Positions 1 through 8,516 are shown, numbered from the stretch's first letter. The stretch: 64,000 nucleotides of DNA from Corynebacterium flavescens (GCF_008693105.1 NZ_VXKK01000013.1:1-64000), one strand, 5' to 3'. Numbers and translations are program-made. The notes: generated by a model not told the origin, from the sequence alone.

Positions 1-51
1 GACGGCGTCGGCGTCGTTGTCGGTGACGGTCAGGAGGCTCTGGTGGCGTAA
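1..51 (+). CDS. C-terminal tail of an unidentified protein (cut by window start)
   Basis: Frame 1 is open from the first base to a TAA at 49-51 and gives a Gly/Val-rich tail (DGVGVVVGDGQEALVA). A strong stem-loop starts 11 bases after the stop, as expected at the end of a transcription unit. Only 16 residues are visible, so the family cannot be named and chance openness cannot be excluded. Confidence 0.4.
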   Translation, partial: DGVGVVVGDGQEALVA

Positions 52-61
52 GGAATCCTGT

Positions 62-103
62 TCCGTCAGCGGTCAGTTCATCGCTGAGTCAACCGCTGGC
101 GGA
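62..103 (+). terminator. Stem-loop after the partial first gene
   Basis: TCCGTCAGCGGT (62-73) pairs with ACCGCTGGCGGA (92-103), 12 bp with one G-T pair, around an 18-base loop. It begins 11 bases after the stop at 51. No uninterrupted T-run follows, so it may be a processing or stabilising structure rather than a simple terminator. Confidence 0.45.
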
Positions 104-860
104 TACACCACTCAAAAGGACTTGACCGTTTCATTTTTTGCAGGCGGGCGAAGATGTCGTTGAACAGTGGGCCCAGCGGACCTGTTGACAGCCCTGTTTA
201 TGCTCTCGCGGCATTGCGCACAGGCGTTTGTCGGTTGACCATGCCGTACAAGTTTGCTGGGGTGAGCTCGTGCTACCACATGCTGGGCCCAGGCCGTGTA
301 TTTCCGGCCAATCATGCCGTTGCTACGTCCTTGGAGAGGCAGATCCGGCGTTTATGCTGCATAGATAAAGAAAAACAGTGATCCAGACACACAAAATGTC
401 GCTTAACCAGCTTATCGGCGGGCTAATGCCCAAAATTTGTTGTTTTACGGCGTGTCCTAGTAACGGTCATTTTGTGTTGGTGGCTCTTGGCTCTTAACCT
501 CGGATGCTGGCTACAAGCAGCATCGATGGGTTCCTCAAGTGTTGTATATCAAGCTGCGCCTTGGGGATCCTGGTCGAGTAGGTGGTCTGACGTACTTCCC
601 ACTGCAGGCAGGGCATGAGGGAGGGATTTCTACTCATCCGGCCATCATTGAAATGGCCTTAGCAACTCGTAGCGTCAGGTTTGGTATTTCAGCGACGGAG
701 GCCGCTGAACAGCCCGGAGAGGTGAAAGTAATCTTATACTTACTGCTCAAACTGGGAGAATGGCCGCATTCACCAACACTTTCTGAGCATTAGCCCGCTT
801 TGCTCCTTGATTCCGCATGAGCCTAACCAATCAGGTTAGGTCGGTTGGCCTTGTTTCCGC
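104..860. other. Accessory stretch with no recognisable gene
   Basis: About 750 bases without a protein I can assign. Short open frames occur on both strands (for example 112-315 minus, 154-381 plus, 539-793 plus), but none shows a known motif or a convincing ribosome-binding site and they overlap each other. Parts (about 360-540) are more AT-rich than the surrounding core genome. Next to a repeated HNH gene and a tRNA, this looks like eroded mobile or foreign DNA, but no transposase or integrase can be recognised. Confidence 0.5.
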
Positions 861-889
861 ACTACCTAATTCTGGCGAGGCGGCCCGGC

Positions 890-926
890 TGTGGATAACC
901 GGGGCGGTGCGGGTGGGTTATCCACA
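890..926. promoter_or_regulatory. Inverted pair of DnaA-box-like sequences upstream of HNH copy 1
   Basis: TGTGGATAA (890-898) and TTATCCACA (918-926) form a perfect inverted repeat that extends to 11 bp (CTGTGGATAAC / GTTATCCACAG), 28 bases centre to centre. TTATCCACA is a classical DnaA box. The pair lies 65-100 bases before the likely start at 991. A similar pair lies before copy 2 (39422-39461), so the arrangement is carried with the repeat. Binding by DnaA is inferred, not shown. Confidence 0.6.
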
Positions 927-990
927 GTTTCCTTACTGGGTGCGGGTTGGGGATTGTCGCGGCGGTGGGCGGTGTCTTAGCGTGGCGGTC

Positions 991-1995
991 ATGGGCTTGC
1001 AGGAGTATTTCGCACAACTTAGCCGAGGGGTTGACCTCGTTGCCGAGTGCTCGGGGCTATCTGCCCCGGACCTTGAAAAGATGGGGGCTAGCGCGCAGGA
1101 TGCCGCCGAGCTTATAAGCCTGCACGCCATCTACTTCGGTACTACTCCCTATACAGCAAAGCAGCGCTTAGCCGTTAACTCTGCTCGGTGCAACAGGCAC
1201 ACTCTGAGCACCCTGCGCTTGATCGAGTCTTTTACCCGCCGCGTTCAAGGGCGCCTGGCGGCGTGGAACCTGCGCGTAGAGCTATGCGCCACGCCAAGCG
1301 AGCAGGTTACTGCGGTAGCTAGGCGCCGGCTGCGTGAGATGCGTGTTCCCCGCACGTATTGCGAGCGCGCGATGTTGCGCCAGCACCCCAACGGGCTAGC
1401 TACCTTGACAGTGACCGGCAATGGGTTGGATATGGCAGATGCTTTCCGGACTATTGACCACAAGCGACCAGGGGAAAGCTTTATCGCCCGCATGCTCGGC
1501 AAGGCAGACGCGGCCACCACACGTACTCGTGTGACGACCATGGCAGTCCTCCAGTTGGAGGACTACGGCACGATTATGCGCCGGGAGGGCGATGACGTGA
1601 TGATACGCACCACCAGTGGGGTTGTGGTCACTGGTGCGCAGCTTGTGGAACGCGCCTGCGCAGGCGAAGGACTTGTCACGATGATTAGCCGCACACACGG
1701 GCCGGTGGACTTGTACCGCTTTGAGCGCTTCGCATCAACAAAACAGCGCACGATGCTCGCAGCAGAGCACCCCACGTGTGCATGGCCGGGCTGTAATATC
1801 CCGGCAGAAAGGGGCCAGTTTCACCATCTCACCCCGTGGAGTCATGGCGGGGAGACCAACATTGCCAACCTGGTGACCTTGTGCAACTACCACAACGGCA
1901 TTAATGAGGATGATCCGAATGCGCCACCACGCCACGGGCGCCTTACCCGCGAAGGCGGGACAATAGTCTGGCAACCACCGCATTCTAGCCGTTAG
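991..1995 (+). CDS. HNH endonuclease signature protein, DUF222 / 13E12 repeat family, copy 1
   Basis: A 334-residue protein with an N-terminal helical DUF222-type region and a C-terminal HNH module: two cysteines (CAWPGCN), then QFHHLTPWSHGG, then CNYHN. This family (REP13E12 in mycobacteria) is multi-copy in actinobacterial genomes; its natural role is not established, though the HNH fold suggests DNA cleavage. I chose the ATG at 991 because the paralogue at 38357-39358 aligns from the same MGLQEYF start; the frame is also open upstream to 817. By eye the two proteins differ at roughly 40 of 333 positions. The gene ends about 250 bases from the 3' end of tRNA-Pro, tail to tail. Confidence 0.85.
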   Translation: MGLQEYFAQLSRGVDLVAECSGLSAPDLEKMGASAQDAAELISLHAIYFGTTPYTAKQRLAVNSARCNRHTLSTLRLIESFTRRVQGRLAAWNLRVELCATPSEQVTAVARRRLREMRVPRTYCERAMLRQHPNGLATLTVTGNGLDMADAFRTIDHKRPGESFIARMLGKADAATTRTRVTTMAVLQLEDYGTIMRREGDDVMIRTTSGVVVTGAQLVERACAGEGLVTMISRTHGPVDLYRFERFASTKQRTMLAAEHPTCAWPGCNIPAERGQFHHLTPWSHGGETNIANLVTLCNYHNGINEDDPNAPPRHGRLTREGGTIVWQPPHSSR

Positions 1996-2193
1996 GCCAA
2001 CAAGCCAGGCGGCGACTTCCGGCACCCCTAAAACAAACCCCGGTGGGGAAACCAACAATGGGCAGGACTATGACTGCGCGGTGGTCATGATCCCGGGAAA
2101 TACCTGCAAGGGACTCGCTTCTTATATGCCAGTCCCACCACGCACTCTAAAACCGAAAGAGTCGGCTTAGTATTTAAAGGAAATTTGGGTGCG

Positions 2194-2241
2194 AAAAATC
2201 CCCACTTTGCGCAGGATTACCTGCTCAAGATGGGGATTTTT
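2194..2241 (-). terminator. Intrinsic terminator of tRNA-Pro
   Basis: AAAAATCCCCA (2194-2204) pairs with TGGGGATTTTT (2231-2241), 11 bp, with a nested hairpin GCAGG-ATTA-CCTGC inside. Read on the minus strand it lies 8 bases past the tRNA and its stem ends in a run of five T. It also separates the tRNA from the opposing HNH gene. Confidence 0.75.
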
Positions 2242-2248
2242 AAGTTGG

Positions 2249-2322
<74 letters not shown>

Positions 2323-2433
2323 AAGGACCGAAATAAACGGTACTGGAATACTTTAGCTCACGCGCGATGTGAACAACAAAACGGCAGCATAAGAAACTGC
2401 AGCTTGGGAAACTGCAGTAAAAGAAACCTCATC

Positions 2434-3324
2434 CTAGGAAACCTCGGTGATCCGCAGCAGCGTGGCTGAGGGGCGGCAGAAGATGCGCACGGGAGCGAAC
2501 TTCGAGGTGCCCAGTCCATTGGAGACGTGCATCTTCATGGGGCCGAAATCATGCAGGCCCTGCACACGTGCGCGGTCGATGCTGCAGTTGGTCACCAGGG
2601 CGTGCGAGCCGGGTAGACAGATCTGCCCGCCGTGGGTGTGGCCGGAGAGTGAGAGCTGGTAGCCGTCGGCGGCAAACTTTTCGAGCACGCGCGGCTCCGG
2701 TGAATGCAGCAGCGCCAGGCTGAGATCGGCATCAGGGTTGGGGGCGCCGGCGATCTCCGAGTAATCATCGAGGTCGTGGTGCGGATCATCCACCCCGGCC
2801 ACCGCTAGGCGGACGTTGCCCACCTTGAACTCGTGGCGCGCCTGGTTGGCGTCGCGCCAGCCATGCTCGATGAAGGCCGCGCGCATGCCCTTCCACGGCA
2901 GGTCGATATAGGAGGGCTCGCGCTTCTTGTTCAGCAAGTAGTTGAAAGGATTGACCGGGCGTGGGGCCCAGTAATCATTGGTGCCGAAGACAAAGAGACC
3001 CGGACGGTCAAGCAGAGAGCCCAGCGCGCGCAGGGTATCGGGCACCGCATGCTCATCGGAGAGGTTGTCGCCGGTGTTCACCACCAGATCCGGATCGAGC
3101 GAGTCGAGGGCGGAAACCCAGGCAATCTTGGTCTCTTGGCCCGGGATCATATGGAGATCGGACAAGTGCAGGATTCGGAAGTCCGGTGCCCCGCGCAGTG
3201 TTCCCTTGGGCAGGAGGGGGATTGTGTATTGCTTCAACTCGAATTTGTTGAGCTCACTGTGGCTCCAGGCCAGGGTGGCGAGGCCGGCGGCGGTAAGTCC
3301 GCCGATAATCGGGTAAATCTTCAC
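2434..3324 (-). CDS. Membrane-anchored calcineurin-like metallophosphoesterase
   Basis: A 296-residue protein starting at a GTG (3322-3324): a hydrophobic N-terminus (IGGLTAAGLATLAW, residues 7-20) is followed by a metallophosphoesterase fold. Metal ligands are visible as D56-L-H58 in HLSDLHM, GDN near 85-87 and SGHTHGGQ near 240; the usual GNH[DE] motif reads GTND (114-117), so the canonical His is replaced by Thr. This is the YkuE/DUF metallophosphatase type found near ponA in corynebacteria. Substrate unknown. It diverges from the GatB/YqeY gene with only 33 bases between starts. A longer open frame upstream would overlap that gene and is disfavoured. Confidence 0.85.
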   Translation of the reverse strand: MKIYPIIGGLTAAGLATLAWSHSELNKFELKQYTIPLLPKGTLRGAPDFRILHLSDLHMIPGQETKIAWVSALDSLDPDLVVNTGDNLSDEHAVPDTLRALGSLLDRPGLFVFGTNDYWAPRPVNPFNYLLNKKREPSYIDLPWKGMRAAFIEHGWRDANQARHEFKVGNVRLAVAGVDDPHHDLDDYSEIAGAPNPDADLSLALLHSPEPRVLEKFAADGYQLSLSGHTHGGQICLPGSHALVTNCSIDRARVQGLHDFGPMKMHVSNGLGTSKFAPVRIFCRPSATLLRITEVS

Positions 3325-3357
3325 GGTTCCCACCCTACCTGGCGTAGATTGAAGGAC

Positions 3358-3822
3358 ATGAGCCAGCTTAAAGAATCTATTCGTGCCGATCTCAAAACCT
3401 CTATGAAAGCCCGCGACAAGGAGCGCACCAGCGCCATCCGTTCGCTTTTGGCCGCCATCCAGGAGGAGGAGACCTCCGGCGCGCGCCATGAGGTCGATGA
3501 TGAGGTGATCTTGAAGGTCATCGCCCGCGAGATCAAAAAGCGCCGCGAATCCGCCGAGGTCTACGCCGAGAACGGCCGCCCGGAGTTGGCGGAGGCGGAG
3601 CTTTCGGAGGTTCCTTACTTCGAGGCCTACCAGCCCAAGCAGCTCAATGATGCGGAGCTAGAGGCGCTCGTGGCAGAGGCCGTGGCCGAGGTTGAGACCG
3701 AAACCGGTGCCCCCGCCACGACGAAACAGATGGGCAACATCATGAAGGCGGCCAACGCTAAAGCCGCTGGCCGCGCGGATGGCAAGCGCCTGTCCAGCGC
3801 GGTCAAGGCCAAGCTCGCCTAG
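3358..3822 (+). CDS. GatB/YqeY domain protein
   Basis: A 154-residue, mostly helical, charged protein beginning MSQLKESIRADLKTSMKA, matching the YqeY family in length and composition: a long N-terminal helix, then a region ending TKQMGNIMKAANAKAAGRADGK, typical of the domain that GatB uses to contact tRNA. Free-standing YqeY proteins have no settled function. The start is the ATG at 3358; the frame is open further upstream only because it runs antisense through the phosphoesterase gene. It converges on ponA with 27 bases between. Confidence 0.85.
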   Translation: MSQLKESIRADLKTSMKARDKERTSAIRSLLAAIQEEETSGARHEVDDEVILKVIAREIKKRRESAEVYAENGRPELAEAELSEVPYFEAYQPKQLNDAELEALVAEAVAEVETETGAPATTKQMGNIMKAANAKAAGRADGKRLSSAVKAKLA

Positions 3823-3830
3823 GGCATAAA

Positions 3831-3856
3831 GCTCTAGGCCCGGGTGGCCCTAGAGC
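3831..3856. terminator. Hairpin between convergent yqeY-like gene and ponA
   Basis: GCTCTAGG (3831-3838) pairs with CCTAGAGC (3849-3856) around a GC-rich loop. It covers the ponA stop codon and lies just after the opposing gene. No T-run follows on either strand, so terminator function is tentative. Confidence 0.4.
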
Positions 3857-6285
3857 CCGAGGAAGCTGCGCACATCGTTGGTGATGCTATCGATCTGCTC
3901 CTGGGAAATCAGGGGCGCGCGCTCCTCATTATTGGGCCGGCCGCCCTCCTGATTCTCGCGACTGCGGCCCGTGTTATCTGAATTGGCGTTGTTGTTGTTC
4001 GGCGCACGGGTGGGGGAAGTGCCGTCGGAAAGCTGCAGTGTGATGGTGGCGCCATTGTTGAGCCTGTCCTTGCCGGTAATCGCGCGCACCACCCGGCCAG
4101 CGGGTACATTGCCGCCGATGGTCTGCGAGGTCTTTACCTGGTAACCGCGCTGCTGCAGGGTGTTGCGGGCCTCCGCCTCGGACTTACCGCGCAAGCCGTC
4201 GAGCAGCGAATCCACCGTGCCCTCGTCATACTTCTTGTCGTAGCCAGGGATGGTGCCCTGCGTGGCTGCCGGCAAGCCTGCGGCCATGGTGAAGAAAGTG
4301 CTGGCGGGTTCGAGGCCACCAAAGAGGTTTCCGTAAGGGCATTGCCGCACCGGGCCAGAACACAGCGGCGAGGTGGACGTACCGTCATTGTAGATATAGG
4401 GCGCGGCGGCAATTCCTGAGTTAAATCCCAGGAAGGCGGAGGACTGGTTGGACTCGGTGGTACCGGTCTTGGCCGCAACTTTGGTGCCGAAACCCGCGCC
4501 GCGCGCCGCGTTTGCCGCGGTGCCGGAGACGGCATCCTGGGTCAAGGCATTGCTCAACGCATGTGCCTTCTGCTTGTCGACGGCCTGTTCACACGGCGTC
4601 TCCTTAATATATACAGCGTTGCCGTTCCTATCGGTGACCTCATCGATAGGGCTGGGCTCGCACCACTTGCCGTCGGAGGCAATGGTGGCGCCGACATTGG
4701 AGAGCTCCAAGGGGTTGACGGCAGTGGGGCCGAGGGTGAAGGAGCCCAGCTGCAGATCCTTGATGTGATCAGCAATGGAGGTATCGGCATCGTAGCTGCC
4801 CTTGTCCGCGTAGGAGCGCAGGCCCAGCTTGACCGCCATGTCCACGACCGGATCGACACCGACCTGTTCGATGAGCTTGATAAACGGCGTGTTGGGGGAG
4901 TGCGCCAGCGCATCCTGCAAGGTCATAGTCGCGGCGTAGGTGCCGGAGTTCTCCACGCAGTAGCGGCCGACGGGGCAGCCTGCGGCGCCTCCGGAACCCA
5001 GGCCCTGGGCCTCGTAGCGGGCAGGAACGTCGAGCTGGCTCTTGATTCCGTACCCGGATTGGATGGCAGCGGCGGCGCTGAAGACCTTGAAAACGGAGCC
5101 AGCGCCGTTGCCCACCAACGAGTTTGGCTGAGGTAGCATCGTCTCATTTTGTTCCGTGTCCAGCCCGTAGCGGCGGGAGGAGACCATGGCGAGCACGTCG
5201 CGGTCCGAGTCCCCGGGTTTGATGACGTTCATGACCTCCGCCACGCCGACGGCGTCGGGCGAGGTCTGATTGCGCACGGCCGTTAGCGCCTGATCCTGGA
5301 CGGTGGGGTCCAGGGTGGTCTTAACGGTATAGCCGCCGCGGGCGAGCTCCTCGGTATCAAGGCCCTTCTCGGCGAGATAGTCCAAGACATAGTCGCAGAA
5401 GAAGCCGCGATCCCCGGCGCCGATGCAGCCATTGCTCAGCAGCTGCGGGGAGGATTCAACCCCGAGATCGGTCTGCGCGTACTCATCTGCCTCGGGCTGG
5501 CTGAGGGAGCCGTTATTGACCATGGCCTGCAGCACGGTATTGCGCCGATCGAGGACTGCCTCCTCGTTGGTATAGGGGTTGAGGTATTCGGAAGACTGCA
5601 CCATGCCGGCCAGCATCGCGGCCTGGGGGACGGTGAGGTCTTTGGCCGAGGTGTCGAAGTAGGTGCGCGCGGCCGCCTCGATGCCATAGGCATGGTTGCC
5701 AAAGGGGACGAGGTTGAGGTAGTTGGCCAGAATCTGATCCTTGGGCAGCTCGGCGTCCATCTCCGTGGCCATGCGCATCTCCCGCAGCTTGCGGGGGATG
5801 GACTGCTCAGTGGCGGCCTCGCGCTCCTCATCCGTGCGCGCGGATACTAAGAGGAGATAGTTCTTTACGTACTGCTGATCCAGGGTGGATGCGCCCTGGG
5901 AGACCCCGCCGGCGGCAAAGTTGGTCCACAACGCGCGGAAATTGCCCTGAAAATCCACGCCATCGTGCTCGTAGAAGCGGCGATCCTCGATGGCCACGGT
6001 GGCCTGCTTCATGGGATCGGAGATCTTATCCGGGCTGACGGGGTAGCGGCGCTGGCTATATAGATGTGCCAGGTCATTGCCCTGTGCATCCTTGATGGTG
6101 CTGACGCCGGGAAGCTCTCCTGCGGCCAGGTCTTGCAGTTCTGATTGCATTGTCTCATTGGTGCGGGCGATGGCCACGCCGGAGATGCCGGCGAGAGGCG
6201 CGCAAGCCACGGCAATGAGAATTCCCACCACGAGGGTGGAAATGCCGATTTTTGCCAAAGATCTAAAGACAGTCACCCCCCACAC
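3850..6285 (-). CDS. ponA: Class A penicillin-binding protein (transglycosylase/transpeptidase) with PASTA domain
   Basis: Builds and cross-links peptidoglycan outside the membrane. Of 811 residues, 12-40 form a membrane anchor. The GT51 glycosyltransferase follows (EDRRFYEHDG at 100-109, catalytic Glu 100; GASTLDQQ at 131-138), then the transpeptidase with S397-V-F-K400, S463-P-N465 and K606-TG. One PASTA domain lies near 705-775, and the tail is Asn/Arg-rich and disordered. The first codon is GTG at 6283-6285; a GTG three codons later (6274-6276), preceded by AGGG at good spacing, is an equally plausible start. It diverges from whcA, as pbp1a and whcA do in C. glutamicum. Confidence 0.93.
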   Translation of the reverse strand: MWGVTVFRSLAKIGISTLVVGILIAVACAPLAGISGVAIARTNETMQSELQDLAAGELPGVSTIKDAQGNDLAHLYSQRRYPVSPDKISDPMKQATVAIEDRRFYEHDGVDFQGNFRALWTNFAAGGVSQGASTLDQQYVKNYLLLVSARTDEEREAATEQSIPRKLREMRMATEMDAELPKDQILANYLNLVPFGNHAYGIEAAARTYFDTSAKDLTVPQAAMLAGMVQSSEYLNPYTNEEAVLDRRNTVLQAMVNNGSLSQPEADEYAQTDLGVESSPQLLSNGCIGAGDRGFFCDYVLDYLAEKGLDTEELARGGYTVKTTLDPTVQDQALTAVRNQTSPDAVGVAEVMNVIKPGDSDRDVLAMVSSRRYGLDTEQNETMLPQPNSLVGNGAGSVFKVFSAAAAIQSGYGIKSQLDVPARYEAQGLGSGGAAGCPVGRYCVENSGTYAATMTLQDALAHSPNTPFIKLIEQVGVDPVVDMAVKLGLRSYADKGSYDADTSIADHIKDLQLGSFTLGPTAVNPLELSNVGATIASDGKWCEPSPIDEVTDRNGNAVYIKETPCEQAVDKQKAHALSNALTQDAVSGTAANAARGAGFGTKVAAKTGTTESNQSSAFLGFNSGIAAAPYIYNDGTSTSPLCSGPVRQCPYGNLFGGLEPASTFFTMAAGLPAATQGTIPGYDKKYDEGTVDSLLDGLRGKSEAEARNTLQQRGYQVKTSQTIGGNVPAGRVVRAITGKDRLNNGATITLQLSDGTSPTRAPNNNNANSDNTGRSRENQEGGRPNNEERAPLISQEQIDSITNDVRSFLGL

Positions 6286-6337
6286 CCTACGTGGTTGGGG
6301 GGTGAGCAGGTAATAGGGAACTCCCCCCTAAAGTGTG

Positions 6338-6440
6338 ACGTATTAGACAACGTATATGACGTATGAATACACTGACCGGCAAAACATAATACTCCCACAC
6401 AAAATTATCAAGCACTATCAAACACTGTCAGACACTATCG
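6338..6440. promoter_or_regulatory. ponA-whcA intergenic region with repeated motifs
   Basis: The divergent promoter region holds two repeat sets. ACGTAT occurs at 6338-6343, 6350-6355 and 6359-6364. Three back-to-back 10-base units fill 6411-6440 (agcactatca, aacactgtca, gacactatcg), with a weaker fourth at 6401-6410. A 10-base period puts each unit on the same face of the helix, which suggests cooperative binding of a regulator. The regulator is unknown. Confidence 0.5.
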
Positions 6441-6474
6441 ATGTAGTAGTCCACGAGGAAGGAGCTACCGAGCC

Positions 6475-6798
6475 ATGACCGTCGGCTTGAAAGGCTCTGG
6501 TCAGTCCAGCCTTGTTAGCAACACTGAACGTGGCGAATGGGTAACCCAGGCCAAGTGCCGCAAGGGTGATCCGGATGCATTATTCGTCCGTGGTGCAGAG
6601 CAGCGCAAGGCTGCCGTTATCTGTCGTCATTGCCCGGTGCTCAACGAGTGCCGTGCGGATGCATTGGATAATCGGGTTGAGTTCGGGGTGTGGGGAGGCC
6701 TGACTGAGCGTCAGCGCCGCGCCCTTTTGCGCAAGAATCCAAACATCACCAGCTGGGCAGATTACCTGGCTGATGGCGGAGAACTTTTCGGCATATAG
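6475..6798 (+). CDS. whcA: WhiB-family iron-sulfur regulator WhcA
   Basis: A 107-residue WhiB protein. The four cluster-binding cysteines are C28, C50, C53 and C59 (CRHCPVLNEC), followed by the turn motif GVWGG (71-75) and a basic stretch RQRRALLRK. In C. glutamicum the whcA product restrains the oxidative-stress response; the same position beside ponA and upstream of the RidA/glxR block supports orthology. The ribosome-binding site GGAAGGAG lies upstream of the ATG. See the repeat array in its promoter region. Confidence 0.9.
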   Translation: MTVGLKGSGQSSLVSNTERGEWVTQAKCRKGDPDALFVRGAEQRKAAVICRHCPVLNECRADALDNRVEFGVWGGLTERQRRALLRKNPNITSWADYLADGGELFGI

Positions 6799-6815
6799 CA
6801 GGTAGGATATGTCCC

Positions 6816-6971
6816 ATGACAAAATGGGAATACGCCACCGCACCTGTCCTGACGCACGCTACCAAGCAGATCCTCGATTCCTGGGGAGAAGATGGCTGGG
6901 AGCTTGTCACCATCACGCCGGGCATGAATCCGGAGAACGTGGTCGCCTACTTTAAGCGCGAGGTGGCCTAA
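6816..6971 (+). CDS. Small DUF4177 protein
   Basis: A 51-residue ORF (MTKWEYATAPVL... to VVAYFKREVA) with a GGTAGGA ribosome-binding site 6 bases before the ATG. The WEYATAPVL start and the GWELV motif around residue 27 are typical of DUF4177. It begins 17 bases after whcA and ends one base before the RidA gene, so it is probably co-transcribed with both. Function unknown. Confidence 0.8.
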   Translation: MTKWEYATAPVLTHATKQILDSWGEDGWELVTITPGMNPENVVAYFKREVA

Positions 6972-6972
6972 G

Positions 6973-7431
6973 ATGAGCCATCTTGCGCGCATCACCGAGC
7001 TCGGGTTTACGCTGCCCGCCGTTGTCGCACCCTTGGCCGCCTATGTGCCGGCCACCCAGGTGGGCAATCAGGTCTGGACCTCCGGGCAGCTCCCCGTGGC
7101 TGACGGGGCCTTGCCGGCCACCGGCAAGGTTGGCGCTGAGGTTAGCGCGGAGCAGGCCAAAGAATATGCCCAGATCGCCGCTCTTAATGCCCTCGCTGCA
7201 ATTGATGCCGAGGTTGGCATCGATAACGTCACCCGCGTCATCAAGGTCGTCGGCTTTGTTTCCTCCGCCCCCGATTTTTATGAGCAGGCGGCCGTCATCA
7301 ACGGAGCCTCGGAATTGATCGGGGAGATCTTCGGCGAGGCAGGCGCACACGCCCGCTCTGCCGTGGGTGTGGCTGTTCTCCCCAAGGACTCCCCCGTAGA
7401 GATCGAAGTCATCGTAGAGTTCTCTAAGTGA
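6973..7431 (+). CDS. RidA/YjgF/YER057c family protein
   Basis: A 152-residue protein of the RidA-like fold: QVGNQVWTSGQLPV near 32-45, a long helix (EQAKEYAQIAALNALAAID), and the C-terminal AHARSAVGVAVLPKDSPVEIEVIVEF, containing the Arg that binds the substrate carboxylate in RidA enzymes (R in HARSAVG). RidA proteins hydrolyse reactive enamine/imine intermediates from PLP enzymes; this longer subfamily may have another substrate. It begins one base after the DUF4177 gene's stop. Confidence 0.85.
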   Translation: MSHLARITELGFTLPAVVAPLAAYVPATQVGNQVWTSGQLPVADGALPATGKVGAEVSAEQAKEYAQIAALNALAAIDAEVGIDNVTRVIKVVGFVSSAPDFYEQAAVINGASELIGEIFGEAGAHARSAVGVAVLPKDSPVEIEVIVEFSK

Positions 7432-7449
7432 TGGGTTAGGCTAAGAACT

Positions 7450-8268
7450 ATGGAGCATCCTGCATATAGTCAACTGCGTCCGGTAAGCCAGTCGGTCGGT
7501 GTCGTATTGTGTGACAATCCGAGCTATACCGCACTCAAGGGAACCAACACCTGGATCGTGCGTGCCGCGGAGGATTCGCGGGCGATCGTGGTCGATCCGG
7601 GGCCCGAGGACGAGGGACACCTCAACGTTGTCACCGCCTGCGCGGGCGAAGTCGCACTCATTCTGCTGACTCACCGCCACGATGACCACGCCTCCGGCGC
7701 GCAGCGCCTGCGTCAGCTCACTGGCGCGCCCATTCGCGCTTATGATCCCAGCTACTGCAACGGCGCCCCGGCCTTGCAGGGTGGCGAGATCATCACTGTG
7801 GAAGGCATCACCCCGCAGCTCGAGGTCGTTCACACCCCCGGGCACACCGCGGATTCCACCTCTTTCTTTGTCTGGTCGGAAGAAGCCGGTTCCTCGCACT
7901 TGGAAGGAATCCTCACCGGAGATACCATCGTAGGACGCCACACCGTCCTGCTTTCTGAGACCGATGGGGACTTGGGTGAGTACCTCAAGACCCTAGACAT
8001 GCTGGAAAAGCGCGGCAAGGGTGTCCCGCTCTTTCCTGGTCACGGTCCCGACCTCGAGGACACCTCGCAGGTGGCCCGCAAGTACATTGACCGCCGCTAC
8101 CACCGCCTTGACCAGATCAAGAAGATTCATCAGGAGCTCGGGGAAGATATCGACCTCAAGACCTTGGTAGATGCCATGTATGATGACGTCGATCCGGTAC
8201 TGCGGCACGCAGCCGAGCAGTCCACCCGCACCGCCTTGAAGTACTTGGCAGCGCAGAAGCAGCAGTAG
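7450..8268 (+). CDS. Metallo-beta-lactamase-fold hydrolase
   Basis: A 272-residue hydrolase with the zinc motif THRHDDHASG (HxHxDH) near residue 76, HTPGHTADS near 130, GDTIVG near 157 and FPGHGPD near 196. The C-terminal helical region is typical of LACTB2-like members. The equivalent gene lies beside crp in Mycobacterium (Rv3677c), matching the neighbouring glxR here. Substrate unknown; nuclease or thioesterase activity are both possible in this subgroup. It starts 18 bases after the RidA gene and is followed by a good terminator. Confidence 0.85.
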   Translation: MEHPAYSQLRPVSQSVGVVLCDNPSYTALKGTNTWIVRAAEDSRAIVVDPGPEDEGHLNVVTACAGEVALILLTHRHDDHASGAQRLRQLTGAPIRAYDPSYCNGAPALQGGEIITVEGITPQLEVVHTPGHTADSTSFFVWSEEAGSSHLEGILTGDTIVGRHTVLLSETDGDLGEYLKTLDMLEKRGKGVPLFPGHGPDLEDTSQVARKYIDRRYHRLDQIKKIHQELGEDIDLKTLVDAMYDDVDPVLRHAAEQSTRTALKYLAAQKQQ

Positions 8269-8285
8269 TAGTTGCGATAAGCATT

Positions 8286-8313
8286 AAAGCCACGGCCATT
8301 GTGCCGTGGCTTT
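8286..8313 (+). terminator. Intrinsic terminator after the MBL-fold gene
   Basis: AAAGCCACGGC (8286-8296) pairs perfectly with GCCGTGGCTTT (8303-8313), 11 bp with a 6-base loop, 17 bases after the stop. The T-tract is within the stem end. Confidence 0.8.
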
Positions 8314-8442
8314 ATGTGTGTCTGGGTCCCGAGTTGGGCGGTTTTGGAGGGTTTTCACGGTAGATAGTGGCCAAAATTGGCCGGTAGCTTCTAGTCTTGA
8401 ACGCGCCGGCCTAGTTCTCAGCGCCGCGGAAAGGCACAAGAA

Positions 8443-8498
8443 AGCCCTCGCCGCTCTGGCAAGGCTTCAAGCAGTGAAGGCAAGCGGGGGCGAGGGCT
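8443..8498 (-). terminator. Probable glxR terminator
   Basis: AGCCCTCGCC (8443-8452) pairs with GGCGAGGGCT (8489-8498). Read on the minus strand, it starts 19 bases after the glxR stop and is followed by TTTCTTGT. The 36-base loop may fold further. Confidence 0.6.
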
Positions 8499-8516
8499 AG
8501 AGCGCGCTATCGCTTC

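Larger units (their letters stand above)
861..2042 (+). repeat. HNH/DUF222 repeat unit, copy 1 (inverted relative to 38304-39494)
   Basis: DNA similarity to the second copy extends beyond the coding region. Upstream it covers the shared tract TTCTGGCGAGGCGGCCCG and the paired DnaA-like boxes; downstream it runs past the stop into the tract preceding the tRNA gene. The two units are about 1.2 kb each, lie about 36 kb apart in opposite orientation, and could recombine to invert the DNA between them. Boundaries were set by eye and are good to about 20 bases. Confidence 0.75.

Noticed and set aside
539..793. 84-codon frame in the first accessory stretch
   Set aside because: No ribosome-binding site, family resemblance or neighbour support; kept only as part of the unassigned region.
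890..926. Replication origin at the DnaA-box pair
   Set aside because: No dnaA, dnaN or AT-rich unwinding region nearby, and only two boxes; better seen as an upstream element of the HNH repeat.
2833..3357. N-terminal extension of the GatB/YqeY gene
   Set aside because: It runs antisense through the metallophosphoesterase; the family starts at the ATG at 3358.
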